From Chryseobacterium ureilyticum (lineage in GTDB: Bacteria; Bacteroidota; Bacteroidia; Flavobacteriales; Weeksellaceae): a DNA stretch of 64,000 nucleotides. The notes under the pieces are model-generated. The model saw only the letters and a program-made list of their open reading frames with translations, did not search any database and had not been told where the DNA came from. The position numbers and the translations under genes were made by a program. Position 1 is the stretch's first letter. The number at the start of each line of letters is the position of its first letter. The stretch is taken from positions 124,001-188,000 of the forward strand of contig NZ_FTOL01000004.1 of assembly GCF_900156735.1 (NCBI RefSeq), in the 5' to 3' direction. Below are positions 1 to 9,673 of the stretch, one piece after another.

Positions 1-1845
1 CCGGATTGGGTATCTTATTCTATTCCGAATATTACCGGAAATGTCACCGTGACTTCTACCAAAGCCGTCACAGCAGGAATTGCAGGAGGAAGCGGAAACC
101 TGGGATATGGTGGTTATTTTGCAGGATTTAATTCTATTCCTGTGATCAGTAAATCTGTCGGAGAATGTGTTCCCGGAATTATCTTAGAAGTGGAAGCCGG
201 TTTTGATCATTATCAATGGAACCTGAATGGCAATCCTATTCCGGGTGCCAACTCAAACACCTACACTCCTACAGGATCAGGAAATTACACAGTTTCCATC
301 ACCAAAGGCACCTGCGTACCTCTTACAACCTATCCGTACAAAGTACAAAACTGCCTCGTGAATACTGTAAAACCAATGAATATCTGTAGTACAAGAACGC
401 CTACAGCCATTACACCTGCTTTTACCAATTCTACGCAGACTCCGGTTCCGGGAACAGTACAGATTGTTACTCCGCCTGCCAACGGTACTTTAACTTTAGA
501 CCCAACAACAGGTATTCTGACCTATACTGCGAATGTAGGAACAACCGTGGACACCTTTACGTATAAATTCTGTGGAAATGATCCTGAATTTACAGATTGT
601 GAGCAGGTAAAAGTGAATATAACCGTACAACCTTTGGTATTGACAAATGCTACTGTAAAAGCCTGTGAGATCAATGGTTCAGGTATTTTTGATTTAACAG
701 CAGCGAATGTTGGAGGTCCGGCTACTGCCGTAAAAAGATATTATAGAACCTTAGCGGATCTTAGTGCAGGCATCAATGAAATTATTCCTGCGAATGCTTT
801 TCAATCCGTTGCTCCGGCTGAAGTTTATGTAAAAGCAACAACCATAGAAGGCTGTACTGCCAATGCAAAGATCAGTCTTGAGTTTCATCCAAAGCCCGTG
901 ATCATGGACGCTGATCTTAGCGGATGCTTTGTTCAGAATAATACAAGCACCGGAACTTTCGATCTGACGACAGCTCTTGTGACAACTACAAATCCGGTAA
1001 CGAAAAGATATTACCCAACTCTGACTGATGCCGTAAACGGAACTAATGAAATTACAACTCCCACAAACTTTGTCTCTCCCAATACAACGGTATATGTAAA
1101 AGTAATCACCGCAAACGGATGTTTTGACTTCGCTAAAATAACATTGAAAGTAACACCTCCTAAGCCCTCTCCTCTTTTGGTAGATCAATACATCTGCCCG
1201 GACGCGAGAACCACATTGGATGCAGGTCCCGGCTATACATCATACCAATGGAGCACGGGAGCCAACACACAGTCTATCATAGCTTCTGTAGGAACTTATT
1301 GGGTAATATTAACATCCAATGGCTGCCAGACCAAGCAAACTGTAAATGTAATGCCTGTTCCAAGCCCTAAAATTAAAAAAGTAGACGTGAACAATAATAC
1401 GGTAACCCTTACTGTAGAAGGCGGAACACCTCCTTATCAATATTCAAAAGACGAAATGATATGGCAGGATTCCAACGTATTTACAAATCTTGTGCGTGGA
1501 AAAAATATATTCTATGTAAAAGATTCTTACAACTGTAAACCGGTTCAGGTGGAAGTATTGGTTCCCAATCTTGTTAACGCCATTACCCCTAACAGTGATG
1601 GGATCAATGATACATTAGATTATTCTGAGCTATCTTATTTAAAGGATTTAAAGTTTTCAATATTCAACAGATATGGGCAGCTTATGTATTCTTCGGATAA
1701 AAATAACAGCTACAAATGGGACGGAACCATTAGCGGAATGCCTGTAAGCAGCGGAACCTACTGGTATGAAATAAGCTGGACAGAACCAGCCTCTACCAAG
1801 CTCACTTCTTATACCGGATGGATCATGGTAAAAAATAGAAATTAA
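1..1845 (+). CDS. Secreted surface protein with T9SS type B (gliding-associated) sorting domain, 5'-partial
   Basis: The frame is open from the first base, so the start lies upstream; 614 residues are visible. Repeated Ig/cadherin-like beta segments with paired cysteines fill the first ~520 residues. The last ~85 residues carry the marks of the gliding motility-associated C-terminal domain: an ITPNSDGINDTL segment, FNRYGQLMY, WDG and SSGTYWYEI. In Flavobacteria this domain directs export through the type IX secretion system and attachment to the cell surface. The cargo is therefore outer-surface or released, probably adhesive; no catalytic motif is visible. A strong terminator follows 40 bases after the stop. 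Export route is fairly sure, molecular function unknown. Confidence 0.85.
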   Translation, partial: PDWVSYSIPNITGNVTVTSTKAVTAGIAGGSGNLGYGGYFAGFNSIPVISKSVGECVPGIILEVEAGFDHYQWNLNGNPIPGANSNTYTPTGSGNYTVSITKGTCVPLTTYPYKVQNCLVNTVKPMNICSTRTPTAITPAFTNSTQTPVPGTVQIVTPPANGTLTLDPTTGILTYTANVGTTVDTFTYKFCGNDPEFTDCEQVKVNITVQPLVLTNATVKACEINGSGIFDLTAANVGGPATAVKRYYRTLADLSAGINEIIPANAFQSVAPAEVYVKATTIEGCTANAKISLEFHPKPVIMDADLSGCFVQNNTSTGTFDLTTALVTTTNPVTKRYYPTLTDAVNGTNEITTPTNFVSPNTTVYVKVITANGCFDFAKITLKVTPPKPSPLLVDQYICPDARTTLDAGPGYTSYQWSTGANTQSIIASVGTYWVILTSNGCQTKQTVNVMPVPSPKIKKVDVNNNTVTLTVEGGTPPYQYSKDEMIWQDSNVFTNLVRGKNIFYVKDSYNCKPVQVEVLVPNLVNAITPNSDGINDTLDYSELSYLKDLKFSIFNRYGQLMYSSDKNNSYKWDGTISGMPVSSGTYWYEISWTEPASTKLTSYTGWIMVKNRN

Positions 1846-1886
1846 AGATTGGTACCCATCTGCTTATATACTTTTTGTTTAAAGAG

Positions 1887-1920
1887 ACTGCCTCAATATT
1901 TTTTGAGGCAGTTTTATTTT
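1887..1920 (+). terminator. Rho-independent terminator
   Basis: A perfect 10-bp stem ACTGCCTCAA / TTGAGGCAGT around a short T-rich loop is followed by TTTATTTT. It closes the secreted-protein gene and separates it from the convergent minus-strand gene. Confidence 0.85.
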
Positions 1921-1929
1921 ACAAGCTAT

Positions 1930-2181
1930 TTACTTCAGGTTTCTGGATTCCAGCTCTCTGTTTATTGACTGATCGTTTTTCTTCCATTGAGTGGTTAAAA
2001 TCAGTACAAATATTAAAGGAAATATCGTAAAAAATCCAATACCGTGTTTCACAGAACTGTATACTGCAATCCCAATTAAAAACCCAATCAGCACAGCATT
2101 GATGATTTTACCTGATTTTAATTTTTGTTTTTTATCCAGTAATTCCTGATCCGTCAATTCGCTTAGGTCTTTTTCTTTCAT
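1930..2181 (-). CDS. Small two-helix membrane protein, unknown function
   Basis: 83 residues: a charged, lysine-rich N-terminal helix (DLSELTDQELLDKKQKLKSG), then two hydrophobic stretches at about residues 27-43 and 48-64, then a charged tail. The shape suggests a small inner-membrane protein with both ends in the cytoplasm. It lies 33 bases downstream of the secreted-protein gene at 2215-2757 on the same strand and could share its transcript. I do not recognise a family. Confidence 0.6.
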   Translation of the reverse strand: MKEKDLSELTDQELLDKKQKLKSGKIINAVLIGFLIGIAVYSSVKHGIGFFTIFPLIFVLILTTQWKKNDQSINRELESRNLK

Positions 2182-2214
2182 CCGTTTAATTTTTATGGTT
2201 ATTATAGTTTGTTT

Positions 2215-2757
2215 TTAGTTAGCCGCCGGATCAATCAACTCTTTTGTGATTCCTACAGATTTAAGGAGATTTTTACTATCAAATAATAAGGTAGCATAAT
2301 GTTTCCCTTTTTTGAATATTAATTTTGAACCTCCTTCAAACTCACTGTCCATACCAAGTTTTTGATCTTTTGCTCCATACTTTGCAAATTTGGTTTTACT
2401 TTCCTGTAGTGTCGTTTTATTCAAAGTAAGCCCATAAGGCAATCCAGCCACTACCACAGGTTTATCATCCGGAATATCAAAGAAGATTTCATCCACAGAA
2501 TCGTTTTTCCCCAAAGCAGTATAAAGTTCCAATCCTGATTTGGTAAGCCATCTCGCATATCTTTCTCCATTGGCATTTTCATAATAAGAAGCATCTGTAT
2601 TCAGTATTGTTGTAATTTTTTCAACTGTTTGAGGTAAAACAAACTCAGATTCTTTGTTCACTAAGGTCTTCAGCTCTACCCTCTTCTGCGAAAATGCGGT
2701 TACACTTATCAATTGAAAAACAACGACTAATATTAATGTTAATGGTTTTATCTGCAT
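2215..2757 (-). CDS. Secreted protein of unknown function
   Basis: 180 residues from the ATG at 2757. An upstream in-frame ATG would add 36 residues of low-complexity hydrophobic sequence before a clear signal peptide (MQIKPLTLILVVVFQLISV, cleavage near AFSQ), so the internal start is preferred. The mature part is mixed alpha/beta with a central WLTKSGLELYTALGKNDSVD segment and no catalytic motif I recognise. Expected location is the periplasm. It precedes the small membrane protein gene, which may be co-transcribed. Confidence 0.65.
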   Translation of the reverse strand: MQIKPLTLILVVVFQLISVTAFSQKRVELKTLVNKESEFVLPQTVEKITTILNTDASYYENANGERYARWLTKSGLELYTALGKNDSVDEIFFDIPDDKPVVVAGLPYGLTLNKTTLQESKTKFAKYGAKDQKLGMDSEFEGGSKLIFKKGKHYATLLFDSKNLLKSVGITKELIDPAAN

Positions 2758-2909
2758 GAGATTATTGAATTTAATGATTTGATGGTTAAAGATATTAAAA
2801 TTTAACAAAGCAAATAAAAGGAGAATGTAAAATACCTCATCTCGATAGAAAACAATGAAAATCATTCAAAAACAATTGATCAAGACCGATCAATGCAAAT
2901 CAAGAAAGT

Positions 2910-4865
2910 TTAAAGATCACTGACACCCATTTTTGAAAGATGCTTATGGACTGTCGAAAGGCTAAGATTTCTTTTCTCAGCAATATCAAAAGCTGTATTT
3001 CCCTCTTCAAATAATTGAAATGTGATAAGATGTGTAGGCTTTTTGCTCACCTTTACCGAAGTATCAAGCTCATTTTCCTTATTAAATAAAGCAATATCCA
3101 ATAAAGTACAATCTTTTAGCTTTTCAAGATACTCGTGAAGGTCAGAAAGCAGGTTTTTTGTTTCTTCATTATACTCTTTTAAACCTTTGATCCCAATAGT
3201 TTCAGCATAGAAATCCTTTAGCGGCAGTAAAATCTGTTCTGCTATGTTTTTATAGAAAAAATTCACGGCTCCTTTACATTTATCTTCAATTTCGGTCCAT
3301 GACAGATTTTCTTCTATAAAATGCTTAATACTTTGCTGGCTTATTCTTTTAAACTTTTCAGAGATTTTAAAAAGCCTCTCACTTTCTTTTTCAATAGAAT
3401 GAGACAATCGTGCTGCTTTTTCCAGGCTGGATAATTCTGTGGTAAATAATGTTGTCATCCATAGTTTCACAGCTTCCTTTAACCAAGTTGAATCTACTGT
3501 CATTTGAACTTTATGAAGAGCATAATCATATTTTTCCTGCACCAATATCTCTTCCAAGCGGTCATCTACATTGGTAATACGTTGAAAATTTTCAATTCTG
3601 TCATCTTTAAATATTGCACTTTCCGGAATTCTGGATTTCAAAACAATTCCTTCCAACGTCCGGCAACGGCTCAATGCAACATATACCTGTCCACTGGCAA
3701 AAGATCTGCCCGCATCTACAATCACCCGGTCAAATGTTAACCCCTGACTTTTATGAATGGTAACTGCCCATGCAAGACGGATAGGATATTGTTCAAAACT
3801 TCCCAATACTTCTGTCGCAATATTTTTTTCAGCATCAAGAAAGTACCTTTTATTTTCCCAGACTTCTTTTGTCAGCGTAATCTCTCTTCCACTTGAATCC
3901 AGAATAGCTTTCACCGTGTTGTCATCCAGATAAGAAACCTCTGCAAGCTTGCCGTTATAAAACTTTTTCTCCGGTGAAGAATCATTTCTTATAAACATAA
4001 TTCTGGTTCCTAATTTCAGTTCCATTACTTCATCAACCGGATATTGAGTCTCGTAAAACTGTCCTATGACCGAAGCTTGATAAAATCTTGAATCTTCTTC
4101 AATTTCAGACAATTTCTTCTGATTGATATGATCTGCGATACGATTGTGAGAACAGAGATGAATATAATGTTCATTGTCGGGTTCAAAATCCGGGTCATAA
4201 CGGGAATTCAGAGCATCAAAATCCAATTCGGAAAGATCAGCATGTCTCACTGAGTTCAGGATTTCCAGAAATTTTTCATCCTGCTGCCTATAGACCTTCA
4301 TCAGTTCTACAGTAATCAAAGAAGTATTCTGTAAAGCCTTTGCCGAAAAGAAAAAAGGTGTTTCGTAAAATTTTGACAATATCTTCTCTGAATCTTCTCT
4401 CACTACGGGCGGTAACTGATACAAATCTCCTATCAAGAGCAATTGCGCTCCGCCAAAAGGGAGTTGATTTCTTCTTACTCTCCTCAATGAATGATCCATC
4501 ATATCCAACAGATCTGATCTCAGCATCGAAACTTCATCAATAATGATTAGTTCTATTTCCCGGAAAAGGTTTAATTTATCTTTCCGGTACTTAAAATGCG
4601 GAAACAGCTCATTGATATTCATCGCAAGATTAGGATCTACATATTCTGTAGTGGGAACAAACGTTCTTGAAGGAATTGAAAACAGAGAATGAATCGTTAC
4701 GCCACCGGCATTCATTGCGGCAATTCCTGTGGGTGCTACAATAATATGTTTTTTACGGGTATTTTTTACAAATTCATTGAGAAAAGTAGTCTTTCCAGTT
4801 CCTGCTTTCCCGGTTAAAAATACATTTCTGTTGGTAAATTCTATTAGCTCTGTCAGTGATTCCAA
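2910..4865 (-). CDS. PIF1/RecD-like superfamily 1 DNA helicase with C-terminal HTH
   Basis: 651 residues. Walker A GKAGTGKT (19-26), IIIDEVSML with Walker B D110-E111, motif III IGDLYQLPPV, and a late TIHKSQGLTFD / YVALSRCR block mark a PIF1-type 5'-3' DNA helicase. The last ~45 residues (FDIAEKRNLSLSTVHKHLSK) look like a winged HTH of the kind fused to such helicases in Bacteroidota. The likely job is resolving DNA structures during replication or repair. The start is unusual: in this frame no ATG lies between the upstream stop and the TTG at 4865, so TTG is taken, 20 bases after the stop of the esterase-like gene, implying one operon. A start slightly upstream at a rarer codon is possible. 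Confidence 0.8.
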   Translation of the reverse strand: MESLTELIEFTNRNVFLTGKAGTGKTTFLNEFVKNTRKKHIIVAPTGIAAMNAGGVTIHSLFSIPSRTFVPTTEYVDPNLAMNINELFPHFKYRKDKLNLFREIELIIIDEVSMLRSDLLDMMDHSLRRVRRNQLPFGGAQLLLIGDLYQLPPVVREDSEKILSKFYETPFFFSAKALQNTSLITVELMKVYRQQDEKFLEILNSVRHADLSELDFDALNSRYDPDFEPDNEHYIHLCSHNRIADHINQKKLSEIEEDSRFYQASVIGQFYETQYPVDEVMELKLGTRIMFIRNDSSPEKKFYNGKLAEVSYLDDNTVKAILDSSGREITLTKEVWENKRYFLDAEKNIATEVLGSFEQYPIRLAWAVTIHKSQGLTFDRVIVDAGRSFASGQVYVALSRCRTLEGIVLKSRIPESAIFKDDRIENFQRITNVDDRLEEILVQEKYDYALHKVQMTVDSTWLKEAVKLWMTTLFTTELSSLEKAARLSHSIEKESERLFKISEKFKRISQQSIKHFIEENLSWTEIEDKCKGAVNFFYKNIAEQILLPLKDFYAETIGIKGLKEYNEETKNLLSDLHEYLEKLKDCTLLDIALFNKENELDTSVKVSKKPTHLITFQLFEEGNTAFDIAEKRNLSLSTVHKHLSKMGVSDL

Positions 4866-4885
4866 TCTTTCGATAAGCGATTTAA

Positions 4886-6205
4886 TTATTGTCCATTCAA
4901 ATCTACGGTTTTATCAATATAAATAACTCCGTTGAATGAAGAAGTATAATCCATTTTTGCTTCAAAACCCAGATCAAAGAGCCTTGAAGAAAACCAAGGA
5001 TAACCGCTCGGCTTGCCTTGTGCATTCGGTAAAGGAATAAATAAAAGGTCTGTTTTCTTGGTTTTCAGATACCATTCCAAAGAACCTTCTTTTGATTCAG
5101 GAACCTTGGCTTTTTTGGTAAAATCAGCATGAAAAAAATCTTTTCCAAAGAAAGCCGGTGAAAAATTCCCGCTTCCCGAAGTAATCGCCAATGAATACAC
5201 CTGATCTTTAAACGCTCTGTAAATTTCAGTTCCAAAATAAGTAAATCCTTTATAAGTATTGGTTTCGTACCATTGTTTGGCAAATTCAGGGTTGAAAGAC
5301 ATATAGGTATTAACATCCAATACATTGTGATTATTATGCGACCAAACCATAATTTTTTTCCCTGGGAAAATATATTTTGAAAGGAAAATAAAGTTCTCCG
5401 CCATCATAATATCACGACTTTTTTCCTGAATGACCAAATCAAACAGGTTTCTGATATTATTGACTTCAATCAGCCATAAGTTTCTCTGTCTGGGATCTAC
5501 TGAACTGAATTTTACAGCTTCTTCAATCTTATTGATCTCAGTATTAAAATTATCATTATCTACAACATTCTTTTTGGAAGAAAATTCGTTTTGTAATATA
5601 TATTCAAGGTCTTTCACAAACTTCCTGTACGCTTCTGAATCAACATTATACTGAGATGATTTCGCTATATCAGTAAGGTTTCCGATCAGTTTTGTTTTTG
5701 AAAAATTCCCTGCATGACGAGAATCTATCCCACCCAAAAGAATTGGATTGTTTCCTTTCAATTCATTTTTATAATAAGTCCATAAATCCTGACTTACATT
5801 ACTTTCAGTCCAGCATGTATAAATATTTTCTTTAGCCGAAACATCTATCGTATTTAAATCTTTAATATCAGAAATTCCAAACATAATGGCGTAGAGATCC
5901 GCTTCAAACATCAGAACATCAAAACCTTTTTTCTCATGCAGATATTTTACTAATCTTGTCTTCATCTGAATGGCGCCACCATCTCCATGACTTGGCTCTC
6001 CCAGCAACACAAACTTTGCTTCACCAATGGATTTTCCTATGGCTTCAAGGTCATTAAAATTTGTATCATTCGGGGAAAGAGATCGTATTTTGCTGCCGCT
6101 TTTGTAAAGCTCGTCAATATATTGTTTTGAAAAGTCTGTTTTTGACTGTGCATTTGAAAAATGACCTGCCGACAGCAAAAGAGCCATCACCATAAGCTTT
6201 CTCAT
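4886..6205 (-). CDS. Erythromycin esterase family protein, exported
   Basis: 439 residues from the ATG at 6205, which begins a signal peptide (MRKLMVMALLLSAGHFSNAQ); the longer frame adds 19 unlikely residues. Family marks: LGEPSHG (68-74; the family usually reads GE-x-x-HG), FEADLYA, and WSHNNHN with the second conserved histidine pair. Members cleave esters, a few opening macrolide lactone rings (EreA/EreB); most chromosomal ones have unknown substrates, so resistance should not be assumed. It is the first gene of a two-gene run with the helicase. Exported location is inferred from the signal peptide. Confidence 0.8.
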   Translation of the reverse strand: MRKLMVMALLLSAGHFSNAQSKTDFSKQYIDELYKSGSKIRSLSPNDTNFNDLEAIGKSIGEAKFVLLGEPSHGDGGAIQMKTRLVKYLHEKKGFDVLMFEADLYAIMFGISDIKDLNTIDVSAKENIYTCWTESNVSQDLWTYYKNELKGNNPILLGGIDSRHAGNFSKTKLIGNLTDIAKSSQYNVDSEAYRKFVKDLEYILQNEFSSKKNVVDNDNFNTEINKIEEAVKFSSVDPRQRNLWLIEVNNIRNLFDLVIQEKSRDIMMAENFIFLSKYIFPGKKIMVWSHNNHNVLDVNTYMSFNPEFAKQWYETNTYKGFTYFGTEIYRAFKDQVYSLAITSGSGNFSPAFFGKDFFHADFTKKAKVPESKEGSLEWYLKTKKTDLLFIPLPNAQGKPSGYPWFSSRLFDLGFEAKMDYTSSFNGVIYIDKTVDLNGQ

Positions 6206-6390
6206 AAATAATTCCTGGTATTTAATTTTTTGCAAAATACACCAAAGATCCATAAAAGACAAACGAAATATATTGAAAAAAAGTAACTTTAGTAATATGA
6301 AAATAGAGAATTGAAGCCTGAGTTCTAACGATTAAAAGAGATCTTATTTTAGGAAATAATATCCCGGATTATGATTGATAGCAACAGATT

Positions 6391-6717
6391 TTATTTCTTA
6401 CGGATCACTATATCTCCTTCTGCAAGCCTGATTTTTTCTTCATTAATGCTTACTTCCAACCAGTGATCAGGATCGTCGGATTCACAGTCGTTAATGATTC
6501 TGTAATCAGAATATCCGGTGTTTGAAGATGGTAATTCAATAATGGTATCAATCGTTTTTTTATTGATCTGATATTCGTCAAAGATGTTTATAAGATAAAG
6601 GGTTTCTGAAAGTTCTTTTTTAAGGTTAAGATTGGATTCTTTATCGATATTCTTGCTTATCAGATCGTTTAATTTATTGATTTCACTGGCAATAAAATCT
6701 CTCGCTGTCATAATCAT
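6391..6717 (-). CDS. Small acidic cytoplasmic protein, unknown
   Basis: 108 residues, no signal peptide or membrane segment. The N-terminal half is predicted helical (ARDFIASEINKLNDLISKNI), the C-terminal half is beta-rich and acidic and ends in a compact GDIVIRKK. Two starts (ATG 6717 and ATG 6711) are equivalent. It is separated by about 60 bases from the membrane protein gene upstream. I do not recognise it. Confidence 0.5.
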   Translation of the reverse strand: MIMTARDFIASEINKLNDLISKNIDKESNLNLKKELSETLYLINIFDEYQINKKTIDTIIELPSSNTGYSDYRIINDCESDDPDHWLEVSINEEKIRLAEGDIVIRKK

Positions 6718-6780
6718 TTACTTTAAGAATCTGAATTTAAAATTATTTTATGGGGTTTCAATATTTTAAGGCTCCCAATT

Positions 6781-8103
6781 CTATTGAACATTGAATCTTT
6801 GGGTTTGAAAATTCTCGGTGGAAATTCCATGCTTTTCAAAATCGGCTGTAATGATCTCTTTCAGTTTTTCAAATCGCTCTACAGATATTCCATCCAGATC
6901 TTTGGCTGCCAAATAAAAAAATGTTTCTTTATAAAGAGAGAGAATAGAACGGATTGATGCGTAGTCCATATTTTTCAGGACATCCTGCGTCAAATTCCCT
7001 TTAAGTGGTAATTCTATAGATGTACTTACATGAATAGGTCTGAATACGGTATCTTTCACTGCACGAAATTTAGATACAGGAAGCGATTCGTTCGGATTGT
7101 ACACCGTTAAATAAACAGGAATATAATCACTATCATCTGATGTAAAAATACTTTTACTCATTACTGAAAAGAAATCAATGGATGAATTCACTACAGTCAT
7201 ATGATAAGCTACATGATCAGGGTTATTTATATATTTTTCCAGATTTTTATTGTCTTCTTCTCTTCTTAATCCAAAAATATTGATTTTCGGAGTGTAAGGG
7301 TCGCTTTCTATTTCAGGTATAAATTCTATTTTAGCTTTGGGATCATTGGTAAAAAGAGAAACGGGTCCAAATTTTCTGGAATAGTCTGTGGCAATTTTTT
7401 GTGCCTTTGCTCTGTTGCTTTCATAATCAATTTCCATCTTAAGTGCCATATTGGTAAGTTCCTTAGCCTCTCTTTTTCGTTTATTCTGAATAAAATCTTC
7501 TCCGCAGGTACGGGCAATCATAAGCAAAGCAACAGCTACTGATAATGAAAGTGTAATATATTTATAATTCTGTTTTTTTGAACTTTTCAATTGTTGAACA
7601 AGTCTGGCAAATAGGTTTTCAGTTTGCTTTTCTTCATTTTTTGAATATTGTTCAGCCTTGTCTTCCAAATTTCTAAGCAGCTCATTTCTGAAAGCAATAA
7701 ATGTTTCTATGTCACTTTTTGATTTTTGATTTTGAGGATTGAAATTCCAGACTATCTTTTTTCCGTTCTTAAGCTTTATTTTTGTTGAAGGAAAAGGTTG
7801 CCCCAGCCCTCCATAAGACGGTATACTTTCAATATCATCATATTGAACCCGACCATAGTTTTTAGAACTAAAACCTTCACTATCTATCGTAATGGTATCT
7901 ATATCTTTTGATATCTTGATATATCTGAACATACAATACACAATGGCTCCTACTCCTAAAGGAATAAACACCCAAAGTGCCCACGAACTGTATTCTACCA
8001 GCGCAAAACTTCCCAGAATAACCACAAGCGGAATAATAAAGAATGACGACAGCACATATAATGCTCCTTTATTATTATGATATTTAAAAGTAAATTGTTT
8101 CAT
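6781..8103 (-). CDS. Membrane protein with cytoplasmic PH-like segment, unknown
   Basis: 440 residues. Two N-terminal hydrophobic helices (about 14-35 and 38-60) precede a short beta segment (DTITIDSEGFSSKNYGRVQY), a charged helix, a third membrane helix (about 184-203, ITLSLSVAVALLMIA) and a ~230-residue soluble C-terminal domain. The segment after the first helix pair resembles the bPH-like regions found after such hairpins, but this is only a resemblance. It lies 31 bases downstream of the HExxH-protein gene on the same strand, so the two are probably co-transcribed. Confidence 0.55.
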   Translation of the reverse strand: MKQFTFKYHNNKGALYVLSSFFIIPLVVILGSFALVEYSSWALWVFIPLGVGAIVYCMFRYIKISKDIDTITIDSEGFSSKNYGRVQYDDIESIPSYGGLGQPFPSTKIKLKNGKKIVWNFNPQNQKSKSDIETFIAFRNELLRNLEDKAEQYSKNEEKQTENLFARLVQQLKSSKKQNYKYITLSLSVAVALLMIARTCGEDFIQNKRKREAKELTNMALKMEIDYESNRAKAQKIATDYSRKFGPVSLFTNDPKAKIEFIPEIESDPYTPKINIFGLRREEDNKNLEKYINNPDHVAYHMTVVNSSIDFFSVMSKSIFTSDDSDYIPVYLTVYNPNESLPVSKFRAVKDTVFRPIHVSTSIELPLKGNLTQDVLKNMDYASIRSILSLYKETFFYLAAKDLDGISVERFEKLKEIITADFEKHGISTENFQTQRFNVQ

Positions 8104-8134
8104 GGTTGTTTTTATCTCACAGTGTCCTGTCCTA

Positions 8135-9427
8135 TCAGTTCTTGATCAGCTTATAATTGCCTGTTACATCGTCTTTCCCGACTGTATAACCGTCCGTAAG
8201 CTCAAGAATCCAGCCTTCACCGGAAATCTTCTTACCTTCTGTTTTTACAGGATTTGAAATCGAAATTTTGTCCCAATTAGGGCTCATCAGCGCTGCTCCT
8301 TTATCTACAGTTAAAATTCCCCAGCGATCTGTCACTCTTATGTTGGGATATACAGTTCCTTTATCTTCTACGGGAACAATATTTCTCGGATCAAAAGAGA
8401 TATTCATTTTTTCAAACTTGATTTCAAAGTGAGGTTGGGTAATTAATTTCAGCTTATATTCTGCAATCAGTTTTTTAGTTCTTTCTTCTCTTTCGGCTTC
8501 CTCTTTCTGTATTTTTTTTCCATTATAAACAGCAGAAACAACCTGAACTGCTTTTTTTAAATCCCTGGGAATGCTAATGTTGAAAGCTTTGATGAAGTAA
8601 TCCGTCAAATCAGTACTTACTGAGATCGCTTTATTCCAGTTTTTGTCTTTATCATATAGTAAATATCCGTAAACAGGAATAGTATAATAGGCAAATGACC
8701 GTACAAACGTAGGGTTTTTAAAAAACTCATTTATTTCATTCTGAAAGAACGCTGAAACTTCTGCCTTATTTCTGTTGCTGATAATCACTCCTGTAAATTC
8801 TGCCAATCCTTCATTTAATTCCAGTTGATTTTCAGAGCTATCAGAATTTTCATACAACTGATGTCTGTACTTTCTGAAGGTAAGTGCGTTCGTAAGATGT
8901 TCATGTTTTTCCTTTTCTGAACGTGACTGAATTGCTTTCTTTAGAGCTTCCAGTTCCAAACGCAGATATATTCTTCCCTCCTTCTGATCAAGGTGATTAT
9001 TGTCTGAATTCTTAGATGTAAATCCTAACGATGGCTGAATTCTGTGAAATGATTCGTGAGCCAATAAATTGATCCTGTTGTGTTTATTCTGAGAAAGCGG
9101 AAGCATGATCATTGCCCATTTTTTTCCATTCCAGTCTATTGCCGTGTTTGCAATATTAATCTTGCCCGGTAAAACACCTGAATAAATATTCCCATTAGGT
9201 TGTAAAGAACCTACATCATCTTGCTCATTGGCAAAAAACGTTCTGCTTTCCGGGTTGATTAAAATGGTTGGTCCATATAAATCTTTACTCCAAAGTTCCG
9301 TATTGGCATGTGCAGCTGTTTTAAGCTCATCAAAAAAAACGGAAATACTGTCTTGAGAAACAGATTGCTGCCCTTTTATACTTTGATTTAATACGAAAAC
9401 GGCTGTTATTAAAATGGTAAATCTCAT
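8135..9427 (-). CDS. Secreted HExxH protein, putative zinc metallopeptidase
   Basis: 430 residues with an N-terminal signal peptide (cleavage near IKGQQ). LLAHESFHRIQ holds an HExxH pair (H124, E125, H128), and about 80 residues later NEGLAEF (205-211) supplies a glutamate where gluzincin peptidases place their third zinc ligand. The C-terminal part has a YPNIRVTDRWGILTV beta region and no transmembrane helix. Together these suggest a periplasmic or secreted zinc peptidase. The substrate is unknown, and the family is not one I can name. The gene precedes a membrane protein gene by 31 bases. Confidence 0.6.
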   Translation of the reverse strand: MRFTILITAVFVLNQSIKGQQSVSQDSISVFFDELKTAAHANTELWSKDLYGPTILINPESRTFFANEQDDVGSLQPNGNIYSGVLPGKINIANTAIDWNGKKWAMIMLPLSQNKHNRINLLAHESFHRIQPSLGFTSKNSDNNHLDQKEGRIYLRLELEALKKAIQSRSEKEKHEHLTNALTFRKYRHQLYENSDSSENQLELNEGLAEFTGVIISNRNKAEVSAFFQNEINEFFKNPTFVRSFAYYTIPVYGYLLYDKDKNWNKAISVSTDLTDYFIKAFNISIPRDLKKAVQVVSAVYNGKKIQKEEAEREERTKKLIAEYKLKLITQPHFEIKFEKMNISFDPRNIVPVEDKGTVYPNIRVTDRWGILTVDKGAALMSPNWDKISISNPVKTEGKKISGEGWILELTDGYTVGKDDVTGNYKLIKN

Positions 9428-9673
9428 TACATTCAGGGTTCATCTAATAGGTTGGAAATGGCTTTTGTGATTAAAATTACATGAAAACACTCATTTTAAA
9501 CACATTTATACTGCTAATATAACAAATTACACAATAAACAACTGATTTATAATAGGTAAGCAAGGACAACGTTTAAGTTTTGGAAAGAAACCATTAGACA
9601 GTTTTATCTTTGTTTTAAACAAAAAAGCCCCAACTTATTAAAAGTCAGAGCCATATACTTGAAAATATTTATA

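Noticed and set aside
2876..2893. TTGATC-AAGACC-GATCAA inverted repeat
   Set aside because: Six-base arms between two same-strand genes without a T tail; no function can be supported.
4886..6205. Esterase-like gene as a macrolide resistance gene
   Set aside because: Only family-level likeness; chromosomal members with signal peptides are common and mostly not resistance enzymes.
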